DNA of 6,178 nucleotides from an uncultured Collinsella sp. Its GTDB lineage: Bacteria; Actinomycetota; Coriobacteriia; Coriobacteriales; Coriobacteriaceae. The first letter of the stretch is position 1. Every line of letters starts with the position of its first letter. The position numbers were made by a program, and so were the translations under genes. The notes under the pieces were generated by a model. It worked only from the letters and a program-made list of their open reading frames with translations, was not told where the DNA came from and searched no databases. This document shows positions 1-6,060 of the stretch, one piece after another. The DNA is taken from contig CALLFD010000131.1 of NCBI GenBank assembly GCA_937997605.1, positions 1-6,178 on the forward strand, given 5' to 3'.

Positions 1-103
1 GCAAAAAGTCTACTCACTTAGCTGGCAACTGCACCAAACGGCCGGGCAGAACGCCCATTTCCTGCATTTTCTCGCGCGCTGGCACCCCGCGCCGCCGCTA
101 CGC
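1..103. other. Leader without a supported gene; candidate dispersed repeat
   Basis: No convincing gene lies here. The plus-strand frame of the helicase is open across the stretch but has no ATG, GTG or TTG. On the minus strand a 17-codon reading frame (about 19-72) starts with ATGCAGGAAATGG and ends in TGA, but it has no visible ribosome binding site. A small hairpin (GGGC at 44-47 with GCCC at 53-56) is present. The sequence resembles, from memory only, a stretch recurring in coriobacterial genomes; a single copy is seen here, so its repeat status is unproven. Confidence 0.25.
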
Positions 104-109
104 CATAAT
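104..109 (+). promoter_or_regulatory. Possible -10 element for the helicase gene
   Basis: CATAAT matches the sigma-70 -10 consensus at five of six positions. It lies in an AT-rich island of an otherwise GC-rich leader, and would give a 5' untranslated leader of roughly 25-30 nt before the ATG at 143. No convincing -35 hexamer is present 16-18 bp upstream (the best is TGGCAC at 80-85), so this is tentative. Confidence 0.3.
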
Positions 110-142
110 AGTTGGCGGACAATCGCGAGAGAAAGCAACCAC

Positions 143-2824
143 ATGGCACAGACCACGACAGATATCGCCGCCAGCACCGTCTCCGGCGCCGGAGCCGCCA
201 GTTCATTCTCGGGCGGCACGGGAACCGAAGCCGAATTCGGCTCGCTCGGTGCGCTCTCCCCCACCTGGTGGGAGCCCGAGGACGGCAGCGAGCCCGAACC
301 ATGGCTCACGCCCGATCAAGCCTTCGAACGCTTCTTTGAATGGACAAGCGATCGCGGCATTGAGCTGTGGGATCACCAAGAAGAAGCCCTCATGGACCTG
401 GCTGCCGGCGATCACGTCATTTTAGGCACACCGACCGGATCGGGTAAATCGCTCGTCGCGCTGGGCATGCTCTTTATGGGCATGGCGCAGGGCAAGCGCT
501 GCTACTACACGGCTCCCATCAAGGCTCTGGTCAGCGAGAAGTTTTTCGACCTTGTGCAGGTGCTCGGCCGCGATAACGTAGGCATGATTACCGGAGACAC
601 GCATATCAACACCAAGGCACCCGTCATCTGCTGCACGGCAGAGATCCTTGCCAACGACGCACTGCGCGAGGGCGAAGATGCCGACGTGGGCTGCGTGGCC
701 ATGGACGAGTTCCACTACTTTGCCGACCCCGACCGCGGTTGGGCCTGGCAGGTGCCGCTGCTCACCCTGCCCCACACGCAGTTTATGCTCATGAGCGCCA
801 CGCTCGGCGATGTCACCGCGATCGCCGCCTCACTCGAGGAACACACCGGTGCTACCTGCGACTTGGTCGTCGATGCCCTGCGCCCCGTGCCGCTGAGCTA
901 CGACTACGTGACGACCTCGCTCGAGGGCACGGTCGAGCTCGCCATGCGCCGTGGCGAGGCCCCGCTCTATATCGTGCACTTTAGCCAGGATGCCGCCCTT
1001 GCGACGGCACAGTCGCTCGCCAATTTTGGCATCGCCAGCAAGGAGCAGCGCGAGGCCATCAAAGAAGCAGCAAAGGGAACGAGCTTCTCGACGGCCTTTG
1101 GTAAGATTCTCAAACGCCTGCTTGGATGCGGCGTCGGCGTGCACCATGCTGGCATGTTGCCGCGCTATCGCCTGCTGGTCGAGCGCTTGGCGCAGCAGGG
1201 CCTGCTGCCCGTCATCTGCGGTACCGATACGCTCGGCGTCGGCATCAACGTGCCCATCCACACCGTGGTGCTCACCGCGCTCACCAAGTTCGACGGCTAC
1301 AAGATGCGTCGCCTGCGCGCCCGTGAGTTCCATCAGATCGCTGGTCGCGCCGGCCGTTCGGGCTTCGATACCGAGGGCATGGTCATCGCCGAGGCCCCGG
1401 AGCACGAGATCGAGAACGCTAAGCTCATGGCCAAGGCGGGCGACGACCCCAAGAAGCTCCGTAAGATTAAAAAGAAAAAGGCCCCCGAGGGCTTTGTCAC
1501 CTGGAACAAGCAAACCTTTGAGCGCCTGATCGAGACGCAGCCCGAGACGCTCAAGCCGCGCCTGCGCATCACACACTCCATGGTGATTAGCGTGGTCGAG
1601 CAGGGCGGCGATGCCCGAGCCCGCGTACACGACCTCATCGAGACGAGCTTACAGACCCCCGAAGAAAAGGCCAAGCTCGAGGTTCGCGCCGACGAAATCT
1701 TCGCCACACTCATCGATTCCGGCGTCGTCGTTCGCACCGAGGTGCCGCCCGCACCTGACGCCCCGGCTGACGCCGCACCAGACATCGACTACGCGCTGAC
1801 GGTCGATCTGCCCGAGGACTTCGCACTCGATCAGCCGCTCTCGCCGTTCTTGCTTGCCGCGTTGGAGCTGCTCGACCCCGAGAGCGAGACCTATACCATG
1901 GATCTGATCTCGATGGTCGAGGCAACGCTCGAGGATCCCAAGCAGGTGCTGCGCGCACAGGAGCGCGCCGCGCGCGACCGCGCGATGGCCGAAATGAAGG
2001 CTGACGGCGTCGAGTATGAGGAGCGCTTGGAGCACATCCAAGACGTCACGTATGAAAAGCCGCTCGAGGATTTGCTCGACGCCGCTTTTGACAAGTACTG
2101 CCAGGAAGTGCCCTGGGCAAACGACTACCAGCTCTCTCCCAAGAGCGTCCTGCGCGACATGCTGGAAAGCGCGAGCGATTTTAAGGGTTACATTCAAAAG
2201 CTCGGCATCGCCCGCTCCGAGGGCATTTTGCTTCGCTACCTGGCAGAGGCCTACCGTTCGCTCGACCGTACCGTGCCCATCGAGAAGCGCGACGAGCGCC
2301 TACGCGACATCATCTCGTGGCTGGGCTTTGTGGTGCGCTCGGTGGACTCGAGCCTGGTGGACGAGTGGGAGAACGCCGGCAACCCGGCAGCCCTCGACGC
2401 CGCGCCGCCGCAGGGCATCGACGAGGTCGTGGCGGACCGCCGCGGCTGCACGTTGTTGGTGCGCAACGCGCTCTTCCGCCGCGTGACCCTTGCCGCCCGC
2501 GAGCACGTTCGCGACCTGGGCGAACTCGACGAGGACTGGGGCATGAGCGAGATCCGCTGGCAAAAAGCACTCGACGCTTACCACGAGCAGCACGAGGAAA
2601 TCCTCACCGACGGAGATGCCCGCAGCGCCGCGATGTTTTCCATTGACGAGTCCGACGAGAAGACCGCGCACGTATGGCACGTGCACCAGATCTTTGCCGA
2701 CGAGGATGGCGACCACGATTTTGGCATCATGGGCGATGTCGATCTGGACGCCACGCAAGACGGCGGCGAGGTCATCTTCAAAAACTACCGCGTCGGCTTT
2801 ATCGAGGACCTGCTCGAGGACTAG
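143..2824 (+). CDS. Ski2-like DEAD/DEAH-box helicase with C-terminal DUF3516 region
   Basis: An 893-residue superfamily 2 helicase, expected to be a cytoplasmic ATP-dependent RNA or DNA unwinding enzyme; its substrate is not known. Visible motifs in order: motif I TPTGSGKS (96-103), Ia TAPIKALV (123-130), TGD (150-152), TAEIL (165-169), motif II DEFH (188-191), motif III SAT (218-220), a VHHAGMLP segment (333-340), motif V GTDTLGVGINVP (360-371) and motif VI QIAGRAGRSG (398-407). The HHAGMLP and DEFHYFADPDRG segments are typical of the Ski2/Mtr4 group. From about residue 430 the protein follows the actinobacterial DUF3516 pattern, which is largely helical and charged, and it ends in an acidic tail. 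The first 45 residues are Ala/Ser/Gly/Thr-rich and probably disordered. The ATG at 143 is the only ATG, GTG or TTG in frame within the window before the helicase core, but the frame stays open to the left edge and the Shine-Dalgarno (GAGAGAAAG, about 124-134) is weak. No motif is broken. Helicase class is very sure; cellular role is unknown. Confidence 0.95.
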   Translation: MAQTTTDIAASTVSGAGAASSFSGGTGTEAEFGSLGALSPTWWEPEDGSEPEPWLTPDQAFERFFEWTSDRGIELWDHQEEALMDLAAGDHVILGTPTGSGKSLVALGMLFMGMAQGKRCYYTAPIKALVSEKFFDLVQVLGRDNVGMITGDTHINTKAPVICCTAEILANDALREGEDADVGCVAMDEFHYFADPDRGWAWQVPLLTLPHTQFMLMSATLGDVTAIAASLEEHTGATCDLVVDALRPVPLSYDYVTTSLEGTVELAMRRGEAPLYIVHFSQDAALATAQSLANFGIASKEQREAIKEAAKGTSFSTAFGKILKRLLGCGVGVHHAGMLPRYRLLVERLAQQGLLPVICGTDTLGVGINVPIHTVVLTALTKFDGYKMRRLRAREFHQIAGRAGRSGFDTEGMVIAEAPEHEIENAKLMAKAGDDPKKLRKIKKKKAPEGFVTWNKQTFERLIETQPETLKPRLRITHSMVISVVEQGGDARARVHDLIETSLQTPEEKAKLEVRADEIFATLIDSGVVVRTEVPPAPDAPADAAPDIDYALTVDLPEDFALDQPLSPFLLAALELLDPESETYTMDLISMVEATLEDPKQVLRAQERAARDRAMAEMKADGVEYEERLEHIQDVTYEKPLEDLLDAAFDKYCQEVPWANDYQLSPKSVLRDMLESASDFKGYIQKLGIARSEGILLRYLAEAYRSLDRTVPIEKRDERLRDIISWLGFVVRSVDSSLVDEWENAGNPAALDAAPPQGIDEVVADRRGCTLLVRNALFRRVTLAAREHVRDLGELDEDWGMSEIRWQKALDAYHEQHEEILTDGDARSAAMFSIDESDEKTAHVWHVHQIFADEDGDHDFGIMGDVDLDATQDGGEVIFKNYRVGFIEDLLED

Positions 2825-2846
2825 CCGAACATACTGGAACGAAACG

Positions 2847-2886
2847 AAGCGGGGCCGCTAGCAATATAGCCAGCGGCCCCGCTTTT
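2847..2886. terminator. Strong intrinsic terminator between convergent genes
   Basis: The perfect 13-bp inverted repeat AAGCGGGGCCGCT (2847-2859) and AGCGGCCCCGCTT (2872-2884) encloses a 12-nt loop and is followed by TTTT on the plus strand (2883-2886). It lies 22 bp after the helicase stop codon and about 19 bp after the stop of the opposing DUF2130 gene. Read on the minus strand, the stem is followed by the broken T tract CTTCGTTTCGTT. It is therefore best as a plus-strand terminator for the helicase but may stop transcription both ways. Confidence 0.9.
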
Positions 2887-2903
2887 GCGCTATACGCTAT
2901 GCC

Positions 2904-4661
2904 TTACTCGGCACCCTCGACCTCATACGAATCCGCCTCGGCTGGCTCATCGTTTGTCTCTGTCGCAGCCCCGCGCGCCTCGTCAAACGCGGCCTTCATG
3001 GTCTTGTTGCCCCACGTGAGCTTGCGAATGGTAAGATCGTCCGCCTTCTTGTTGGCTAGGCGCAGATTGTTCTCGGAGGACAGCAACGCCTCCTTGGTTT
3101 TCTGCAGGTGGCTAATCGTCTTGTCGATCTCATCGATCGCCGTTTGGAACTTGCGGCTCGCGATCTCGTAGTTGCGACCGAAATCATTCTTGAACTTTTC
3201 CATCTTGGCTTCGAAGTTCGTGACGTCGATATTCTGCTGCTTGTACTCCGCCAGTTCCTGCTTATAGCGCAGCGAACCCATGGCGGCGTTGCGCAGCAGC
3301 GTAATCATGGGAATGAAAAACTGCGGACGGATCACGTACATCTTCTCGTAGCGATAGCTCACGTCGACTATCCCTGCGTTATAGAGCTCGCTCTCGGGCT
3401 CCAGCAGGGTGCAGAGCACCGCGTACTCACAGCCTTTCTGGCGACGATCGTGATCAAGTTTCTTAAAGAAGTCCTCGTTTTTGTGCTTGGTCGCAGTCTC
3501 GTCGTTCTCGTTTTTCATCTCGAACATAATCGAAATGACCTCGTTGCCGCTCGCGTCGCACTCGCGGAAGATAAAGTCGCCCTTGGTACCCTCGGACGCA
3601 TCGTTATCTTTCTCGAAGTACGCGTTAGGAAACGCCGTCATGCGCAGACGGTTAAACTCGGTCTCGCAGTGCTGCTCGAGCGACTCGCCCACCATCTTGG
3701 TGGACAGGCGGACCTTCATGTCCTTAAGGCGCTCAATCTCTTCATCCTTGTAGCGAATCAGGTCATCGCTCGCGCGCTTGGCCTGCGCAAGCTCGAGCTC
3801 GTGTGCCGCCTTGGCTTGCTCCTCGCGAGAATCGCGCACCGCCAGCTCGCTCGTCAGCTTGGCACGTGCCTCATCGCGCTCTCGTTCCGCCGCGGCGACC
3901 GCCTCTGACAGGTTCATTTTTGCCATCAGTTCCTGCTCGCGCAGCTGGGCACGCAGGCCCTCGGCCTCTTGCTCGGACTGAGCCTTTGCGGCGGAAAACT
4001 TCTCTTGCACCTTCGCGCGATAGTCAGCAAGCGCGCGCTCGGCCTCGCTGCGAGCGGCATCGAGCTCACGCTGCGACTCTGCCGCGGCAGCGGCAAGCGC
4101 CATCTCCTGGGCCTTGTCCGCCGCGGCAAGCCTGGCCTGCAGCTCGGCAATCTGAGCGTCGCGCGCGGACAGGTCGTTTTGAGCAGCATTGCGTGCCGCC
4201 GCCTCGGCAAGCTTGGCTTCATCATCTTTGCGCCCCAACTGCGCACGCAAATTGTCGATTTCGCGCTGAAGTTCGGCGTTTTCCTTTTGAGCATCGGCAC
4301 GGGCCTCAACCGCCGCGCGCTGGCTTGAGCTCTCACGCTCTGCGGCAGCGCCCTCAAGCTTGGCGCGCAGCTCGGCAAGCTCGGCATCGCGCTTGGCGAC
4401 TTCTTGTGCCAGCTGCTGAGCTGCAGCGTTCTTCTGCTCGACAAGCTGAGCATTGCGCTGAGACTCCGCCTTTTGCAAGGCGGCCGTCGAACGCGAGCGC
4501 TCAAGCTCCAGCGCCTGCTCGCCCTCGCGCTGGACTGCCTTCACACGCTCATCCAGGTCGCGCGAGAACTCAGCATCGCGCACTTGCTTGACGATGTCCG
4601 CATAGCCGGACGCATCGACCTTAAATACTTCGCCGCAATGCGGGCACTTGATCTCGTTCAT
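2904..4661 (-). CDS. DUF2130 coiled-coil protein with nuclease-like core
   Basis: A 585-residue protein of the uncharacterised DUF2130 family (COG4487 type). It opens with MNEIKCPHCGEVFKVDASGY: a single zinc-knuckle CxxC (Cys6, Cys9) and the family's usual start. A long Ala/Glu/Arg-rich coiled coil covers roughly residues 30-320. The conserved DUF2130 core follows (about 320-460), then a second helical segment (about 465-540) and an acidic tail from 565. No signal peptide or membrane segment is seen. Inside the core, Glu326, Asp362 and the Glu381-Met-Lys383 triplet are spaced like the E...D...ExK arrangement of PD-(D/E)XK nucleases; a nuclease role is my inference, as the family has no established function. 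The start is supported by GAGGAG (4667-4672) five bases before the ATG. The gene appears to be transcribed alone, since a terminator lies just upstream and another just downstream. Family assignment is very sure; activity is unknown. Confidence 0.93.
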   Translation of the reverse strand: MNEIKCPHCGEVFKVDASGYADIVKQVRDAEFSRDLDERVKAVQREGEQALELERSRSTAALQKAESQRNAQLVEQKNAAAQQLAQEVAKRDAELAELRAKLEGAAAERESSSQRAAVEARADAQKENAELQREIDNLRAQLGRKDDEAKLAEAAARNAAQNDLSARDAQIAELQARLAAADKAQEMALAAAAAESQRELDAARSEAERALADYRAKVQEKFSAAKAQSEQEAEGLRAQLREQELMAKMNLSEAVAAAERERDEARAKLTSELAVRDSREEQAKAAHELELAQAKRASDDLIRYKDEEIERLKDMKVRLSTKMVGESLEQHCETEFNRLRMTAFPNAYFEKDNDASEGTKGDFIFRECDASGNEVISIMFEMKNENDETATKHKNEDFFKKLDHDRRQKGCEYAVLCTLLEPESELYNAGIVDVSYRYEKMYVIRPQFFIPMITLLRNAAMGSLRYKQELAEYKQQNIDVTNFEAKMEKFKNDFGRNYEIASRKFQTAIDEIDKTISHLQKTKEALLSSENNLRLANKKADDLTIRKLTWGNKTMKAAFDEARGAATETNDEPAEADSYEVEGAE

Positions 4662-4666
4662 AGCAG

Positions 4667-4672
4667 CTCCTC
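4667..4672 (-). promoter_or_regulatory. Ribosome binding site of the DUF2130 gene
   Basis: GAGGAG on the minus strand, five bases before the ATG at 4661, fixes that start. The 47 bp between this site and the terminator's T tract must hold the gene's promoter if it is transcribed separately. No clear -35/-10 pair could be picked there; TAGAGT in GGTAGAGTGTAGG is the nearest -10-like string. Confidence 0.8.
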
Positions 4673-4719
4673 GATGGACGCAAATTTCAACCGCCTACAC
4701 TCTACCGCGCCGCACGGAC

Positions 4720-4754
4720 AAAAAAGGCGCCGCCGCCATAATGGCAACGGCGCC
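4720..4754 (-). terminator. Intrinsic terminator of the metallophosphoesterase transcript
   Basis: On the minus strand GGCGCCGTTGCC pairs with GGCGGCGGCGCC to form a 12-bp stem with a 5-nt loop (ATTAT), directly followed by TTTTTT. Two of the pairs are U-G wobbles in the minus-strand RNA but would be C-A mismatches in a plus-strand RNA, and the T tract is only on the minus side. The element therefore works in one direction, ending transcription that comes from the gene at 4800-5345 and insulating DUF2130. Confidence 0.9.
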
Positions 4755-4755
4755 A

Positions 4756-4794
4756 GAACCACCACAAAGGTGCCTGTCCCCTTTGTGGTGGTTC
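4756..4794. repeat. Palindromic element, 15-bp perfect stem; REP-like
   Basis: GAACCACCACAAAGG (4756-4770) is perfectly complementary to CCTTTGTGGTGGTTC (4780-4794), with a 9-nt loop TGCCTGTCC between them. It begins 5 bp after the stop codon of the metallophosphoesterase gene and is separated by one base from the following terminator hairpin. It has no T tract, so it is not itself a standard intrinsic terminator. The core AAAGGGGACAGGCACCTTT (minus strand) resembles, as I recall, extragenic palindromes scattered through several bacterial genomes. Only one copy lies in this window, so calling it a repeat is an inference. Confidence 0.6.
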
Positions 4795-4799
4795 GAGAA

Positions 4800-5345
4800 T
4801 TACAGTCCAAAATAGCCGAGGATTTGATCACGACTTACGGGCTTGTAGTCATTGGCGTCGAGGCCCACATCGTAGCGGTAAATGGGGCGCTCGCGATCGC
4901 GGTTGCGTGCGTTGGTGCGGTCACCCCTGCTGTGGATATGCCCATGCAGCATAATGGCGCCACGTGCCTTGCCGTTCCAGCTGAGCATGGGGTAGTGGCT
5001 CATCACCAGACGATGACCCTTGGCATAGCCGGGAGCAATCTCCAGGTAATCGCGCACGTCTTCCCAAATTTGCGGGGCGTCGGGATCTTCCCAGTCGCCG
5101 TCATGGTTACCGCGGATGAGCGTCGCATTCTTGCATTCGATACGCTCGCGCAGGCGCACCGCCTCCGCCATGGGCAAGCGATACGTAAAGTCTCCCAGGA
5201 TATAGAGGCGGTCGTCCGCAGCCACGCACTCATTGATGGCATCGATGACCTTGCGGTTCATCTCCTCGACCGAATCAAACGGTCGATCCATGTCGTGCAA
5301 GATATTCGTATCGCCCAGGTGCAGGTCGGCGGTAAACCACATCAT
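4800..5345 (-). CDS. Calcineurin-like metallophosphoesterase (COG4186 type)
   Basis: A 181-residue cytoplasmic phosphoesterase with a complete di-metal centre. Metal ligands read as Asp7 and His9 (ADLHLGD), Asp52 (GDF, 51-53), Asn80 and His81 (GNHD, 79-82), His117 (SHYP, 116-119), and His136 and His138 (GHIH, 135-138). The N-terminal layout, with a DLHLGD motif then a RPFDSVEEMN segment, and the DVGLDANDYKPVS C-terminus match the small bacterial COG4186 phosphoesterases. Their substrates are not established; relatives in the fold hydrolyse phosphodiesters, cyclic nucleotides or nucleic acids. There are two consecutive in-frame ATGs. The first is 8 bp from GAGGG (5354-5358) and is preferred, and using the second would remove one residue. 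It is the last gene before two hairpins (4720-4794) and lies 66 bp downstream of the small ORF at 5412-5591. It may be co-transcribed with that gene or use the possible -10 at 5386-5391. Confidence 0.93.
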   Translation of the reverse strand: MMWFTADLHLGDTNILHDMDRPFDSVEEMNRKVIDAINECVAADDRLYILGDFTYRLPMAEAVRLRERIECKNATLIRGNHDGDWEDPDAPQIWEDVRDYLEIAPGYAKGHRLVMSHYPMLSWNGKARGAIMLHGHIHSRGDRTNARNRDRERPIYRYDVGLDANDYKPVSRDQILGYFGL

Positions 5346-5385
5346 CGTCTATGCCCTCATTTCGCAATGCATCCAACTCGTGCTA

Positions 5386-5391
5386 AGTATA
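5386..5391 (-). promoter_or_regulatory. Possible -10 element upstream of the metallophosphoesterase gene
   Basis: TATACT on the minus strand matches five of six -10 consensus positions and lies 40 bp before the ATG, which would give a leader of about 33 nt that includes the GAGGG site. No good -35 is seen at 16-18 bp (TAACCG at 17 bp is poor). It may mark an internal promoter that lets the phosphoesterase be expressed apart from the HIRAN pair. Confidence 0.35.
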
Positions 5392-5411
5392 CAGACACAG
5401 CGATGCGGCGG

Positions 5412-5591
5412 TTAGCCAAAGAGCCCGCCGAACAGTCCGCGGCGGCACTCGTCCTTTTTATTCGAACCTTTGCCCTGGGCGTTCTTATCCTTTTGCTTTT
5501 TGCGATCCTGCTCCAGCTCATCGTCATCGAGTAGCATATCCCACTCAAACGGATCATCCGTCAAATCGAACAGGTCATCGTCGTCAAGCAT
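5412..5591 (-). CDS. Small charged protein with LFGGLFG tail, function unknown
   Basis: A 59-residue protein that I do not recognise. The reading frame starts at ATG 5591 and ends with TAA at 5412-5414. It is supported by a near-perfect Shine-Dalgarno AAGGGAGG (5597-5604) five bases upstream and by its 18-bp distance from the stop codon of the HIRAN gene. The sequence splits into three parts: an acidic front half (about residues 2-28, beginning MLDDDDLFDLTDD), a Lys/Arg/Gln-rich middle (about 30-51), and a Gly/Phe tail ending GLFGGLFG. One cysteine is present (Cys49). There is no signal peptide and no membrane helix. The shape suggests a soluble adaptor or a nucleic-acid or partner-binding peptide, but that is a guess. 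Tight coupling to HIRAN suggests a shared role. The gene is short enough to be missed by automatic calling. Confidence 0.8.
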   Translation of the reverse strand: MLDDDDLFDLTDDPFEWDMLLDDDELEQDRKKQKDKNAQGKGSNKKDECRRGLFGGLFG

Positions 5592-5596
5592 GGCAG

Positions 5597-5604
5597 CCTC
5601 CCTT
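5597..5604 (-). promoter_or_regulatory. Strong ribosome binding site of the 59-residue protein
   Basis: AAGGGAGG on the minus strand, five bases before ATG 5591. It lies in the 18-bp gap after the HIRAN stop codon. This is the main evidence that the small frame is translated, and it suggests a good translation rate within a joint transcript. Confidence 0.8.
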
Positions 5605-5609
5605 ACCGA

Positions 5610-5936
5610 TTAGCGGGCATCCACCACATAGAGGCCAACGCGCACCTGGTGCCACGGGCTGCGCTCGGGGGCAACCTGTTGCACGCGGGCCTCAAACACG
5701 TCCTCGTGGCCGTAATACATCATCAAGGACAGTGGACCGACCTCGTTTCCCGGAACGTAGCCAAGTTTGGTCTTGCCATAGTAGATCGCAACTGCCTCGG
5801 GATCATGGGGATTATCGCGCTCGGCACACAGTGTCAGTTTATCGCCCGCTTTAAGATCGCCTAGGACCAAAGCGCCGTCGGCATATTGAAATCCTGCGAT
5901 ATGAAACGACAGAAGAACACGTGAAGGCTCGTACAT
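5610..5936 (-). CDS. Stand-alone HIRAN domain protein
   Basis: A 108-residue protein that is essentially one HIRAN domain. The recognisable pattern is FHIAGFQYADG (11-21), then LKAGDKLTL (28-36), the central ERDNPHDPEAVAIYY (39-53) and KLGYVPGNE (57-65), with a closing beta-strand region to residue 106. In eukaryotic HLTF and Rad5, HIRAN binds DNA ends. Stand-alone bacterial copies are little studied, so DNA binding here is inferred by homology. No catalytic residues, signal peptide or membrane segment are seen. The start is fixed by AGAGGAG (5942-5948), five bases before the ATG. It is the first gene of a minus-strand cluster, with the 59-residue protein 18 bp downstream and the metallophosphoesterase further on. 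Domain call is confident; function is unknown. Confidence 0.88.
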   Translation of the reverse strand: MYEPSRVLLSFHIAGFQYADGALVLGDLKAGDKLTLCAERDNPHDPEAVAIYYGKTKLGYVPGNEVGPLSLMMYYGHEDVFEARVQQVAPERSPWHQVRVGLYVVDAR

Positions 5937-5941
5937 AGCAA

Positions 5942-5948
5942 CTCCTCT
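5942..5948 (-). promoter_or_regulatory. Ribosome binding site of the HIRAN gene
   Basis: AGAGGAG on the minus strand, five bases before ATG 5936, supports that start. The promoter must lie within 5949-6060, a 112-bp stretch in which I find no convincing -35/-10 pair. TATTCT at 5956-5961 is -10-like but too close to the ribosome binding site to leave a usable leader. Confidence 0.75.
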
Positions 5949-6060
5949 AACGAACAGAATACCCGGCGTTTAACCTTACAGAGAAGCCTACGAACTCGCG
6001 CGGACACAAATTCGCACCACCTCGTGTCTTTTCGACCGTTTGTCGCTACGCCATCTGATT

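Noticed and set aside
96..106. The 11-mer CGCTACGCCAT occurs both here and at 6044-6054
   Set aside because: An 11-base match within six kilobases of GC-rich DNA is expected by chance, and the flanks do not match.
830..1630. A 266-codon minus-strand open frame inside the helicase gene
   Set aside because: It overlaps helicase motifs IV to VI on the other strand, where the protein sequence is strongly constrained; there is no independent start signal or recognisable domain.
3108..3908. A 266-codon plus-strand open frame inside the DUF2130 gene
   Set aside because: It is antisense to the conserved core and coiled coil of DUF2130; its leucine/valine-rich translation is what the reverse of such codons gives.
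4030..4500. Possible DNA repeat in the Ala/Glu-rich part of DUF2130
   Set aside because: The apparent repetition comes from coiled-coil heptads and repeated Ala, Glu and Arg codons; no exact tandem unit is present.
4404..5534. A 376-codon plus-strand open frame across the DUF2130 start, the intergenic gap and the phosphoesterase gene
   Set aside because: It runs antisense to genes with full family motifs and crosses a terminator and a palindrome. Its translation resembles no family and only reflects GC-rich codon structure.
6003..6032. Weak hairpin GACAC...GTGTC followed by TTTT on the plus strand
   Set aside because: The stem is five bp with a 16-nt loop, and no plus-strand gene lies upstream to terminate; it does not fit as a terminator for the minus-strand gene ending at 6061.
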